DNA from: Croceicoccus bisphenolivorans
GTDB lineage: Bacteria > Pseudomonadota > Alphaproteobacteria > Sphingomonadales > Sphingomonadaceae
Assembly: GCF_001634625.1 (NCBI RefSeq)
Contig: NZ_LRSE01000012.1
Span: forward strand, 1-64,000
Length of the DNA stretch: 64,000 nucleotides
Direction of reading: 5' to 3'
Numbering within the stretch: the stretch's first letter is position 1; each line of letters opens with the position of its first letter. Positions 16,912 through 24,890 of this stretch are shown one piece after another. A model generated the notes under the pieces. It was not told where the DNA came from. It did no database searches and saw nothing but the letters and a program-made list of their open reading frames with translations. A program made the position numbers and the translations under genes.

Positions 16912-18425
16912 CAGATGTCCTCCCGCCCGCTGACAGCAACGTCGACGATATCGCGATCATCTGCGCCGGCCGGATCGGCATCGCGGTCCGTATCGTCAGT
17001 GCATTCGCGATCATCGGACGACCGGTCACCAAGGTCGACGCCGCGATCCGCTGCCACCTCACGCCAGGACCGACCGGTCGCTGCCAGCACCGCTTCCTGC
17101 TTCGTCGTCTTCTGCCAGCGTTCGATCGTCCGGTCGCAGAACTTCGGCTCGATCTCGATCAGCCGGGCCCGCCGACCGGTGTGTTCGGCCGCATGAAGCG
17201 TCGTACCGGCGCCGCCGAAGCAGTCGAGCACGATCCCGCCGCGGTGCGAACAGTCCCGCATCGCATCGGCGACCAGCTTCATCGGTTTGACCGTCGGGTG
17301 CGCGGCCAGTTCCTCGTCGCGACCGGCATGGAAGGTGTTGTTGCCCGCGTACTCCCAGACATTGGTCCGGTACCGTCCCGTCTCGCCCATCCGGAAATTG
17401 TTGATGTGCTTCGCCCTGCCGACCTTCCAGGGGAAGATCAGTTCGTGCCGCGAGCGGTAGAACCCGCCCTGCCCGCCCTTGGGCTTCGACCAGACGATCA
17501 GGTTCTTGAGTTCGGAAAAGACGGATTCGCCGGCATCGATCATCGGACGAAGATTATGCCAGTCGATGCACTCGAACGCGATGCAGCCGTCCTGGCTGAA
17601 CCGGGCAGTAAGACCGAAGGCGGTGGTGAGGAACTGCGTGAACTCCGGGTCAGTCATTTCCCCGGAGGCCATCGCGAACTCCTCGTGCTGGACCTTGCCC
17701 TTGCCCGAGATGGTTTTCATCTTCTGGTTATAAGGGGGATCCGAGAACACCATCTGTGCACGGTCATCGCCCATCAGGGTGATGTAGCTGCTCTCCTCCA
17801 GAGCATCGCCGCAGTAGAGCCGGTGATCGCCAAGCAACCACAGATCACCGGGACGCGTGATCTCGGCATGCCGGCCTGCATCGCCACCGCCAAAATCGCT
17901 GCCGTCGTCCTTGACCAGCAGGTCGTCAATCTCGCTCATCGCAAAAGCCGACAGTTCGACGCTGACGTCGAGGTCAAGGGTCAGGTCGAGCAGTTCACCA
18001 AACTCGAGCCGCAGCGCGTCCTCGTTCCACTCGCCCAACGCTCCGGTCTTGTTCTCGGCGATCGCATAGAGCCGCTTCTGCTCGTCGGTCAGGTGATCGA
18101 CCCGGATCACCGGAACCGTGACCAAGCCAAGGTCTTTCGCTGCCAGCCAGCGGGCATGGCCGCAGATGATGCGGTTCTCCTCGTCGATGAGGATCGGGTT
18201 CAAGAAGCCGAAGTTGGCGATAGACGCGCGGATCGCGCTCATCTGGCGCGAGCCGTTGGTACGCAGGATGCGGGGCGGCGGCTTGAGAGTGCCCGGGGCG
18301 ACGTTGGTTACCACAAGCGACAGCGCGGCATGCGGGTCGTTCGATCCGGTCAGATCGGGCGCTGTCAGGCTGGTGGTGTCAAGAGGTTTACGGGTCCGTT
18401 TGCGGACCGGAGCAGTTTTGGCCAT
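16911..18425 (-). CDS. ParB-domain DNA methyltransferase (beta-type N4/N6)
   Basis: A 504-residue protein. Residues about 45-150 are a ParB/Srx-like domain ('IRASIANFGFLNPILID', 'IICGHARWLAAKDLGL'). Residues about 190-450 are a site-specific DNA methyltransferase with catalytic 'FSDPPYNQ' (229-232) placed before the SAM-binding 'DCFGGAGTT' (about 401-409), the order of beta-class amino methyltransferases (N6-adenine or N4-cytosine). An acidic tail ends the protein. This ParB-methyltransferase fusion is typical of prophages and gene-transfer elements. No restriction endonuclease is next to it. A promoter with TTGACA lies about 140 nt upstream. Confidence 0.9.
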   Translation of the reverse strand: MAKTAPVRKRTRKPLDTTSLTAPDLTGSNDPHAALSLVVTNVAPGTLKPPPRILRTNGSRQMSAIRASIANFGFLNPILIDEENRIICGHARWLAAKDLGLVTVPVIRVDHLTDEQKRLYAIAENKTGALGEWNEDALRLEFGELLDLTLDLDVSVELSAFAMSEIDDLLVKDDGSDFGGGDAGRHAEITRPGDLWLLGDHRLYCGDALEESSYITLMGDDRAQMVFSDPPYNQKMKTISGKGKVQHEEFAMASGEMTDPEFTQFLTTAFGLTARFSQDGCIAFECIDWHNLRPMIDAGESVFSELKNLIVWSKPKGGQGGFYRSRHELIFPWKVGRAKHINNFRMGETGRYRTNVWEYAGNNTFHAGRDEELAAHPTVKPMKLVADAMRDCSHRGGIVLDCFGGAGTTLHAAEHTGRRARLIEIEPKFCDRTIERWQKTTKQEAVLAATGRSWREVAADRGVDLGDRSSDDRECTDDTDRDADPAGADDRDIVDVAVSGREDI

Positions 18426-18565
18426 GATGGCGCATCCTTCGATCCCGGCAGCTGGAACGGGAGTGCCAACGCCGAAAACGACGTTCTCTTGTTCCTGCTG
18501 CCTCCGGACCGGAAATGGCCATGGATGCTGCTGCTCGTGGCGTGCGGGGCGCCAAGTGCAGGCGC

Positions 18566-18594
18566 TATGTCGCAGAGGATCGACGGCCTGTCAA
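18566..18594 (-). promoter_or_regulatory. Probable promoter of the methyltransferase-terminase operon
   Basis: On the minus strand TTGACA (18589-18594) and GACATA (18566-18571) are separated by exactly 17 bp. The -35 is a perfect consensus and the -10 matches at A2, A4-like positions only moderately. Transcription would begin near 18558, giving a leader of about 130 nt before the ATG at 18425. Confidence 0.5.
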
Positions 18595-18767
18595 TGCTGA
18601 ATTTGATTTAACCCGCTGTAATCCTTGACGAAAGATCTACGACATGGTTGCATTTCTTTCTGTTCGCCTCCCTGCCTCATGCACCCGAAGCGGGCGTTAT
18701 TTGTGCGCAAGTGGTTCATTCTCTTCGGGAAATTCGGCGTCAAGGCGTGGTGTATTGTGAGTGCACT

Positions 18768-18792
18768 CCCTGTTTTGTCGGGAATAACAGGG
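18768..18792. repeat. Inverted repeat CCCTGTT...AACAGGG
   Basis: CCCTGTT (18768-18774) and AACAGGG (18786-18792) can form a 7-bp stem with an 11-nt loop. It lies 190 bp from the tRNA-Ser 3' end, with no gene attached. It may be a hairpin, a recombination site or a protein-binding site; nothing in the sequence decides. Confidence 0.35.
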
Positions 18793-18982
18793 TGAACAGA
18801 CTGCCGAATGGCCCGAAAATGCAAACCCGTACTGCCGGAAGGGGCCGCGGAGAAAGTCGGCCAGATTGGCCCGAAACTTCTCCGAGCGGGGCTCTCTCCA
18901 CTACGGGTTCACGCGCAAACGGCGCGGAACTGCGCGCCTTTGCGCGAGCTATCTGGACTATGTCGGGAAAGGTCAGACTAGG

Positions 18983-19073
18983 TGGCGGAGCGGGTGGGAT
19001 TCGAACCCACGATACGGGGTTACCGTATACACACTTTCCAGGCGTGCGCCTTCGACCACTCGGCCACCGCTCC
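18983..19073 (-). tRNA. tRNA-Ser (GGA anticodon)
   Basis: The minus strand reads GGAGCGGTGGCCGAGTGG at the 5' end, has an anticodon loop CTGGAAA (anticodon GGA), a long variable arm with TACGG/CCGTA pairing, the T-loop GGTTCGAATCC and an encoded CCA end. The 7-bp acceptor stem pairs GGAGCGG with CCGCTCC. Class II structure with 91 nt including CCA. The 3' end points toward the accessory region at lower coordinates, the usual orientation for a tRNA serving as an integration site. Confidence 0.96.
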
Positions 19074-19178
19074 GCATGCCTGACGGCAGATGGCGCCGAC
19101 TAGCGGCAGGGCGGGCGCAAGGCAAGGCACTCAATTCGCTTTTTACGCTGCAAGAGCACCCTACCCTGCAAATATTTG

Positions 19179-20180
19179 TCAGATCACGGCCGCACCATTG
19201 TCGAGACGGTCGAAATAGGCCGCCATCGCGTCGCGGGCCTTGCTGCTTAGTTCGACGAAGGCGCGGCGCTTGTCGGCGGGATCGCGCACCCTGTCGAGAA
19301 GACCGGATTCAGTCATTTGCCCGATCCAGCGCAAGGCTGTCGTCGGCGGCACGCAGGCGGCTATGCACAAGCTAGAGACACTGACCTGCTGCCCTTCGAT
19401 ATAGGCAGCGGTAAGGTCCAGCAGGATGTCCCATGCGGGGTCTGCGAAAAGATCACCTTCGAAGAAGCGGGAACGCAGTTGCCGCTGCCGGATGATTTCC
19501 CGAACCAGCGCCGCCGAAGGCAAGCGCAAGTGCCGTTCGCCACTGTCGGGCAAGGGTCCGGTTTCCGCCGCCATATAAGACAGGCCGGGTGAGCGAACGC
19601 CGCGCGTGTCCTCCTCCCGCTCTCCGGGTAGCAGTCCGTCTTGCACGGAAAGCCCTTCCATCTTGCGCGCAAGCAGTTGCACCTGCTCGGTAAGGCGGAC
19701 GAGTGCCATGCGATCTTCACCGCTCAATTCATGGACCGAGCCCGCAGGCAGCCGGGCAAGCGCAGTGCCCATTGCCAGCGCACGGTCACTTTCCGTCGGT
19801 GTGACGAGGATCTGCGCGCCGGACTGGTCGACGCATCCGAATACGCCGTCCAATCCTTCCGGACTGGTCGAAACGATGATTTCGCAGCCGCTACGCGCCG
19901 CGCGCATGTCGAGCCTTGCCAGAGCCGCGAGCAGTTCGGCATCGACGACGGGCGCGTCGATCACCAGTACGTCGCCAAGCACGACCGCATCACCGCCGGT
20001 CAGTCGCGAAAGCGGTTCCGCCTGCCGGAGGACAAGTCCGAGATCCAGCGCGAGATCGGCCAGCCGCGCACGCACCGCGCTGCGGCTTGCGAAAATCGAA
20101 ATGCTTGCCGCAGCGGCGCGAACCGCACGATCCGGTTCGGGCGCATCGTCAAACCGGAACGCTTCGACAACTTGGGCCAT
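19179..20180 (-). CDS. MarR-like winged-helix regulator with receiver-like N-terminal domain
   Basis: A 333-residue protein; ATG 20180 is chosen for its GGGGAGA 9 nt upstream. The N half (about 25-170) resembles a degenerate receiver or alpha/beta domain ('GDVLVIDAPVVDAELLAAL', 'GCEIIVSTSPEGL') with no clear phospho-acceptor context. A helical segment ('LTEQVQLLARKMEGL') links to a C-terminal winged helix ('VSVSSLCIAACVPPTTALRWIGQMTESGLLDRV...DKRRAFVELS') typical of MarR-type DNA binding. Target genes unknown. It lies 98 nt downstream of purA on the same strand. Confidence 0.75.
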   Translation of the reverse strand: MAQVVEAFRFDDAPEPDRAVRAAAASISIFASRSAVRARLADLALDLGLVLRQAEPLSRLTGGDAVVLGDVLVIDAPVVDAELLAALARLDMRAARSGCEIIVSTSPEGLDGVFGCVDQSGAQILVTPTESDRALAMGTALARLPAGSVHELSGEDRMALVRLTEQVQLLARKMEGLSVQDGLLPGEREEDTRGVRSPGLSYMAAETGPLPDSGERHLRLPSAALVREIIRQRQLRSRFFEGDLFADPAWDILLDLTAAYIEGQQVSVSSLCIAACVPPTTALRWIGQMTESGLLDRVRDPADKRRAFVELSSKARDAMAAYFDRLDNGAAVI

Positions 20181-20278
20181 GGACTCGTTCTCCCCTGTTC
20201 CACAAGGGGAACAGGTAAAGAACAAATGCGAAACAAGTCAAGAATGTTTTTGCTACGTTCCGCTTGTGAACGCGCCGA

Positions 20279-21568
20279 TCAGTCCATGAACGGGTCGCGA
20301 ACGAGGATCGTGTCCTCTCGCTCCGGACTGGTCGAAACCAGTGCCACGGGCGTTTCGATCAGTTCCTGTACGCGCTGGATGTACTTGATCGCCTGCGCAG
20401 GCAGGTCCGCCCACGAGCGTGCACCAGCGGTCGTGCCCTTCCAGCCTTCCATCTCTTCATAGATCGGCTCGACACGAGCCTGGTCGCCGGCGTGGCTGGG
20501 CAGGTAATCGAGGATCTTGCCGTCGAGACGATAGCCGGTGCAGATCCTGACCGTTTCGAACCCGTCCAGCACGTCGAGCTTGGTGAGGGCAATGCCGGTC
20601 ACGCCCGAAATCGCGCAGGACTGGCGCACCAACACCGCGTCGAACCAGCCGCAACGGCGCTTGCGCCCCGTGACGGTTCCGAATTCATGTCCGCGTTCGC
20701 CCAGCCGCTGGCCGGTGTCGTCGTCAAGTTCGGTCGGGAACGGGCCGGAGCCGACGCGCGTGGTGTATGCCTTCACGATGCCCAGCACGAAGCCGGTCGC
20801 ATTGGGGCCGAGACCGGAACCGCTGGCCGCAGTGCCCGACACCGTGTTCGAACTGGTGACGAAGGGATACGTGCCGTGATCGACATCGAGCAACACACCC
20901 TGCGCCCCTTCGAACAGGACGCGGGCGCCGGCCTTGCGAACCTTCTTCAGGCGCTTCCACACCGGCTGCGCATATTGCAGCACGAAGGGGGCGATCCCGC
21001 GCAATTCCTCGATCAGGGCGTCGCGGTCGATCGGGTCCTGCCCGAAACCGGCGCGAAGCGCGTCATGGTGAGCGCACAGGCGGTCGATCTGCGGGCCGAG
21101 ATCGTCGAGGTGAGCCAGATCGCAGACGCGGATCGCGCGGCGACCGACCTTGTCCTCGTAAGCCGGACCGATACCGCGACCGGTGGTGCCGATCTTGCCG
21201 GAACCGGCAGCCTGTTCACGCAGCCCGTCGAGATCGCGGTGCAGCGGCAGGATCAGCGGGCAGTTGTCGGCGATCGCGAAATTTTCCGCATTGATGGCCA
21301 CGCCCTGCCCTTCCAGCTTCTCGATCTCCGCCTTCAGCGCCCAGGGATCGAGCACTACGCCGTTGCCGATCAGCGAAAGCGTGCCGGTGACGATGCCCGA
21401 CGGCAGGAGCGACAGCTTATAGACCTTCTCGCCCACGACGAGGGTGTGGCCGGCATTATGGCCGCCCTGAAAGCGGACGACGGCATCGGCCCTGCTGGCC
21501 AGCCAGTCGACGATCTTGCCCTTCCCCTCGTCGCCCCACTGGGCGCCGATCACGGTTACGTTTGCCAT
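20279..21568 (-). CDS. purA: Adenylosuccinate synthetase
   Basis: A 429-residue enzyme that joins IMP and aspartate with GTP in the first committed step of AMP synthesis. The N-terminal '[17 protein letters not shown]' phosphate loop, '[12 protein letters not shown]' catalytic His region, '[21 protein letters not shown]' and '[25 protein letters not shown]' are all present, and the C-terminal base-recognition part ('[12 protein letters not shown]') is intact. Length is normal. It shares a strand with hisZ and serA-serC but is separated from them by two divergent genes. Confidence 0.97.
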   Translation of the reverse strand: MANVTVIGAQWGDEGKGKIVDWLASRADAVVRFQGGHNAGHTLVVGEKVYKLSLLPSGIVTGTLSLIGNGVVLDPWALKAEIEKLEGQGVAINAENFAIADNCPLILPLHRDLDGLREQAAGSGKIGTTGRGIGPAYEDKVGRRAIRVCDLAHLDDLGPQIDRLCAHHDALRAGFGQDPIDRDALIEELRGIAPFVLQYAQPVWKRLKKVRKAGARVLFEGAQGVLLDVDHGTYPFVTSSNTVSGTAASGSGLGPNATGFVLGIVKAYTTRVGSGPFPTELDDDTGQRLGERGHEFGTVTGRKRRCGWFDAVLVRQSCAISGVTGIALTKLDVLDGFETVRICTGYRLDGKILDYLPSHAGDQARVEPIYEEMEGWKGTTAGARSWADLPAQAIKYIQRVQELIETPVALVSTSPEREDTILVRDPFMD

Positions 21569-21758
21569 GGATAGAGTCCTTCCCCCTGCCCGGTGGATCC
21601 TCTTCGCGCCCTTCGACAGGACTCGGCGCGAGGGATGGACGAACAGGCCGAAGGCGGGTTGCCCCGGCCCTGATTGCGGGCGCGCGTTAGAGGGTGGCCG
21701 CGCCCCAAGTCAAGCGGCATGCGAGCAGCCGTTTCGTTCGGCGCAGGTAAAGGTTGGC

Positions 21759-22673
21759 ATGCCTAACCACGTCGCCATGTTCAAACCCGCCCTTGCCCTT
21801 GCCGTCGCGGCATTTATCGCCGCGCCTGCCATCGTACCCGTCGCCGCACCCAGCGCAGTCGCGGCAACCCCTACGACAGCGTCTGCCAAGGTCATCGCGT
21901 ATGGCCCGCACCGTTTGCAGCAGATGGATTTCTACGACGCAGCCGGCGATTTCACTGGGCCGAGGCCGCTGATCGTGTTCATCCACGGCGGCGCCTGGGC
22001 GGGCGGTGACAAGTCCGATTCGACTGGCGAGGCGAAGATCCGCCACTACACCGAAGCTGGATATGCGCTGGCCAGCATCAATTACCGCCTGCTGCCCGAA
22101 GTCGACATCGAGGATCAGGCCGCCGACGTTGCAACGGCTGTCGCGATGCTGCGGGACAAGTCTGGCGAGATGAACATCGACAAGCGACGCATCGTGCTGA
22201 TGGGTCATAGCGCGGGCGCGCATCTTGCCGCGCTGGTGGCAACCGATCCGCAGTGGCTGGATACCCACGACATGCGGCCTGCCAGCATTGCCGGCGTGGT
22301 CCTGCTTGATGGGCCCGCCTACGATGTAATCCGCCAGATCAGCGATGCGGGACCGCTGCTGGGCCTTGCCTACCAGATCGCCTTTGGCAGCCGGGCGAAC
22401 CGGCAGCAAATGCTCTCCCCCGCCAGCCACGTCGATAGCGAGAATGCGCGCCGCTTCCTGCTGCTGCATGTCGAACGTCCGGATGCCCGCAACCAGGCCA
22501 TCCGGCTTGGAAACGAGCTGCAACGTAGCGGCACAGAGGCCGAAGTCATGGATTTTCCGGGCCGCGGGATGGAGGGGCACAACCTCCTCAACGCCATGCT
22601 GGGGCGCAGCGATTCACCGGCGACGAAGCCGGTCGATGCGTGGCTGGAACAGACCTTCGCACAGGCCGGTTGA
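21759..22673 (+). CDS. Exported alpha/beta hydrolase (esterase/carboxylesterase type)
   Basis: A 304-residue protein. ATG 21759 has an AAAGG-like site upstream. A signal peptide (hydrophobic 'ALALAVAAFIAAPAIVPVA', Ala-rich cleavage near residue 38) indicates export. The hydrolase core shows the oxyanion motif 'FIHGGAWAGG' and the nucleophile elbow 'LMGHSAGAHLAALVA' (GHSAG); the catalytic His is likely in 'MEGHNLLNAML'. This HGG/GHSAG pattern is that of the BD-FAE/lipase-like group. Substrate not deducible. Divergent from purA. Confidence 0.85.
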   Translation: MPNHVAMFKPALALAVAAFIAAPAIVPVAAPSAVAATPTTASAKVIAYGPHRLQQMDFYDAAGDFTGPRPLIVFIHGGAWAGGDKSDSTGEAKIRHYTEAGYALASINYRLLPEVDIEDQAADVATAVAMLRDKSGEMNIDKRRIVLMGHSAGAHLAALVATDPQWLDTHDMRPASIAGVVLLDGPAYDVIRQISDAGPLLGLAYQIAFGSRANRQQMLSPASHVDSENARRFLLLHVERPDARNQAIRLGNELQRSGTEAEVMDFPGRGMEGHNLLNAMLGRSDSPATKPVDAWLEQTFAQAG

Positions 22674-22809
22674 CGCCAGCCCAGCACGACAGCGCCCAAG
22701 TTCGCCAGATCCAGACGGTTGAAATTTCGGGATCGAGTGCCAGCTTATGGACACCACGGGCGCGTGCATGCTGCCGCGCCCCTCCCGTTCACAACACATC
22801 GGAGTATTG

Positions 22810-23646
22810 ATGCCCCAGCCAGTCCAGACCGCTTTTCCCACCGCAATCCTCAATGACGGGCGCGAGATGCCGCAATTCGGTTTCGGCACCTATTGCATCG
22901 CCAACGACCAGGCCGAAGAGGCAGTCGCACAGGCCATTGCCCGCGGCTATCGCCTTGTCGATACGGCCGCGATCTACGAAAACGAGGAAGGCGTCAGCAA
23001 AGGCGTCGGTTCAAGGCATGACATCTTCCTGACCACGAAGATCTGGAACGACCGTCAGGGTTATGACGAGGCGAAGGCCGCGTTCCGCGAAGCACTTGCC
23101 CGCATGGGCCGTGACGAGGTCGACCTGGCGCTGATCCACTGGCCCTGCCCCGACAAGGGCCTGTTCGTCGATACATGGCGCGCGCTGATCGACCTGCGCG
23201 AGGATGGCCGCGTCAAATCCATCGGCGTGTCGAACTTCATGCCCGAACATATCACCAGGCTGATCGACGAGACCGGCGTGACGCCCGCCGTCAACCAGAT
23301 ACAGGTGCACCCGATGTGGCAGCAGCGCGAAGTGCGCGCCTTCAACCGCGATCACGGCATCGTCACCCAGTCGTGGAGCCCGCTGGGTTCCGGCCAGTTG
23401 ATGAAGCACCGCGTGCTGAACGAAATCGCCGAAGAACTGGACGCGCCGGTCGCTTCGGTCATCCTGCGCTGGCACCTGCAGCACGGTCTGGCTCCGATCC
23501 CCAAGACCTCGACGCCGGAACGCATGACCAGCAATCTCGACGCGATCAACGTGGTGCTGAACCGCGACCACATGGCCCGTATCGACGCGCTGGATCATCC
23601 GCAGGGGCGGCTCTTCGCAGATCCGTACACATTCGGAAACGATTGA
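22810..23646 (+). CDS. Aldo/keto reductase
   Basis: A 278-residue enzyme; GGAG sits 5 nt before ATG 22810. It has the full AKR pattern: 'FGFGTY', 'RLVDTAAIYENEEGVSKGV' (catalytic Asp and Tyr), 'IFLTTKIW' (Lys), 'VDLALIHWP' (His), 'IGVSNF' and the C-terminal NADPH-binding 'IPKTSTPERMTSNLDA'. It reduces carbonyls with NADPH in the cytoplasm and belongs with the 2,5-diketo-D-gluconate reductase-like subgroup. A strong terminator follows 5 nt after the stop. Confidence 0.92.
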   Translation: MPQPVQTAFPTAILNDGREMPQFGFGTYCIANDQAEEAVAQAIARGYRLVDTAAIYENEEGVSKGVGSRHDIFLTTKIWNDRQGYDEAKAAFREALARMGRDEVDLALIHWPCPDKGLFVDTWRALIDLREDGRVKSIGVSNFMPEHITRLIDETGVTPAVNQIQVHPMWQQREVRAFNRDHGIVTQSWSPLGSGQLMKHRVLNEIAEELDAPVASVILRWHLQHGLAPIPKTSTPERMTSNLDAINVVLNRDHMARIDALDHPQGRLFADPYTFGND

Positions 23647-23650
23647 CGAG

Positions 23651-23675
23651 GAAGGGGGCCACGGCCCCCTTTTTC
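23651..23675. terminator. Rho-independent terminator after the aldo/keto reductase gene
   Basis: GGGGGCC and GGCCCCC flank a tiny AC centre (23654-23669; in practice a shorter stem with a larger loop) and are followed by TTTTT on the plus strand. AA precedes the stem on the other side, and an AAAAAA run at 23693-23698 lies nearer hisZ. It serves the plus-strand gene and may also stop minus-strand transcripts from hisZ. Confidence 0.85.
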
Positions 23676-23702
23676 ATGCCCTGTCCGAATTAAAAAAAAC
23701 TG

Positions 23703-24824
23703 TCAGAGCCTGGCCGGTTCGCCATCGCGCAGGATATGCGTGCAGCCGAGCGATGCGGCATCGTCAGCCGCGTCCAGCGCGGCAACAGTGCGCCAGCCCA
23801 CGGTGCGCAACCGCGCGGCGGCATCGCGGTCATGGCCCAGCGGCAGGAACAGCCGCTCTACCGCAACAGTGCCCGCGCTGTCGGCAATAAGCGGATCGGG
23901 GTAGAGCGAGAAGCCGGTGGCGACTTCCTCGTGCCCGCCCTCGCTCGTGATCCGGTAAGTCCCGCCACGGCCCAGTGCGCCGCGCACACCGGCGGCATAG
24001 ATCGTGAACCCGAACCACGACTGGTACTCGAAACCGTGCCGCTCCGTCGGATCGAGCGTCAGCCGCGCGGCATCGCCCACGCGCTCCGCAATCTGCTTCA
24101 AACCGTCCAGACGCGACTTCAGAGCATCGCCCGCAGACAACGCTTCCAGCTTTGTCACGGCGCTCGCGAAAGGACCGGTCGCATACAGCAGCGGAAGATA
24201 GGCTTCACCGCCGACGGCGACGAGAGAGCCGGCATCCTTGGCATCCAGTTCGCGGCGTACCGGAGCGATGGAGGCAGCGGGAAGCGGCAGTGCTTCGGCG
24301 GCCAGCGTGTCGACAAGGTCCGGCAAAGTGAAATCGACCGAGATGTCGGTCGCGCCGGCGGCCTTCAACGCCTCGATCGCGACGACGACGGATTCGCTGG
24401 CGGCGGCAACGCTGTCGCTGCCGACGATTTCGGCGCCGACCTGCAGGCGTTCGCGTTCCGGTTCCAGCCCGTCGCCCTTCAACAGCAGGACCTGACCGGC
24501 ATAGGAAAGGCGCAAGGGGCGCGGTGTATCGCGCATGCTGGTCGCGGCAATGCGCCCGACCTGCACGGTCATGTCCGACCGCAGGGCAAGCGTGCGCAGC
24601 GATGCCGGATCGACGAAACGCACCATCCGCTTGCGCTGCGTACCGGCCATGCGGCTGGCCAGAGAGCGTTCGAATTCGACCATCGGCGGCTGGACGGGAT
24701 CGTAGCCATGCCCCGCCAATGCGTCCGTCATCGCGCGGGTGACGCGCATGGCTTCGGCCGCCAGCGGCGGCAGGCGGTCTGACAGCCCCTCGGGCAGCAG
24801 GTCTGGATCGGCTTCTTCGAACAT
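23703..24824 (-). CDS. hisZ: ATP phosphoribosyltransferase regulatory subunit HisZ
   Basis: A 373-residue HisRS-like protein without tRNA-charging function. It has class II synthetase motifs ('PMVEFERSL', 'FVDPASLRTLALRSDMTVQVGRI', 'RLSYAGQVLLLKG', 'GRGGTYR') and lacks the anticodon-binding domain. HisZ activates the short-form HisG in the first step of histidine synthesis. hisG is not in the window. It lies downstream of serA on the same strand beyond a perfect hairpin. Confidence 0.88.
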   Translation of the reverse strand: MFEEADPDLLPEGLSDRLPPLAAEAMRVTRAMTDALAGHGYDPVQPPMVEFERSLASRMAGTQRKRMVRFVDPASLRTLALRSDMTVQVGRIAATSMRDTPRPLRLSYAGQVLLLKGDGLEPERERLQVGAEIVGSDSVAAASESVVVAIEALKAAGATDISVDFTLPDLVDTLAAEALPLPAASIAPVRRELDAKDAGSLVAVGGEAYLPLLYATGPFASAVTKLEALSAGDALKSRLDGLKQIAERVGDAARLTLDPTERHGFEYQSWFGFTIYAAGVRGALGRGGTYRITSEGGHEEVATGFSLYPDPLIADSAGTVAVERLFLPLGHDRDAAARLRTVGWRTVAALDAADDAASLGCTHILRDGEPARL

Positions 24825-24848
24825 TTCGCGCCCGCCTAGATGGCAAAC

Positions 24849-24874
24849 GGGGGAGAGGCAAGAACCTCTCCCCC
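24849..24874. terminator. Perfect 10-bp hairpin between serA and hisZ
   Basis: GGGGGAGAGG (24849-24858) and CCTCTCCCCC (24865-24874) pair perfectly around a 6-nt loop. On the minus strand the stem is 17 nt after the serA stop and is followed by GTTTGCC, a poor U-tract. It may be a terminator or attenuator for the serC-serA transcript, or an mRNA-stabilising stem leading into hisZ. Confidence 0.7.
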
Positions 24875-24890
24875 GATCATTGCATTACGA

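Larger units (their letters stand above)
18426..18982. other. Non-coding stretch between methyltransferase gene and tRNA-Ser
   Basis: These 557 bases hold the minus-strand leader and promoter of the methyltransferase operon (18426-18594) and an inverted repeat at 18768-18792. I see no integrase or recombinase remnant and no convincing gene; short frames here have no ribosome binding site or recognisable product. Confidence 0.5.

Noticed and set aside
14945-18611. Two long plus-strand frames opposite terL and the methyltransferase (611 and 583 codons)
   Set aside because: Both overlap well-supported minus-strand genes and have no recognisable domains.
18866-19375. Protein-like frames across the tRNA-Ser gene containing GGIRTHDTGLPYTHFPG-type sequence
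   Set aside because: This is the well-known spurious translation of the reverse complement of a tRNA-Ser gene, not a real protein.
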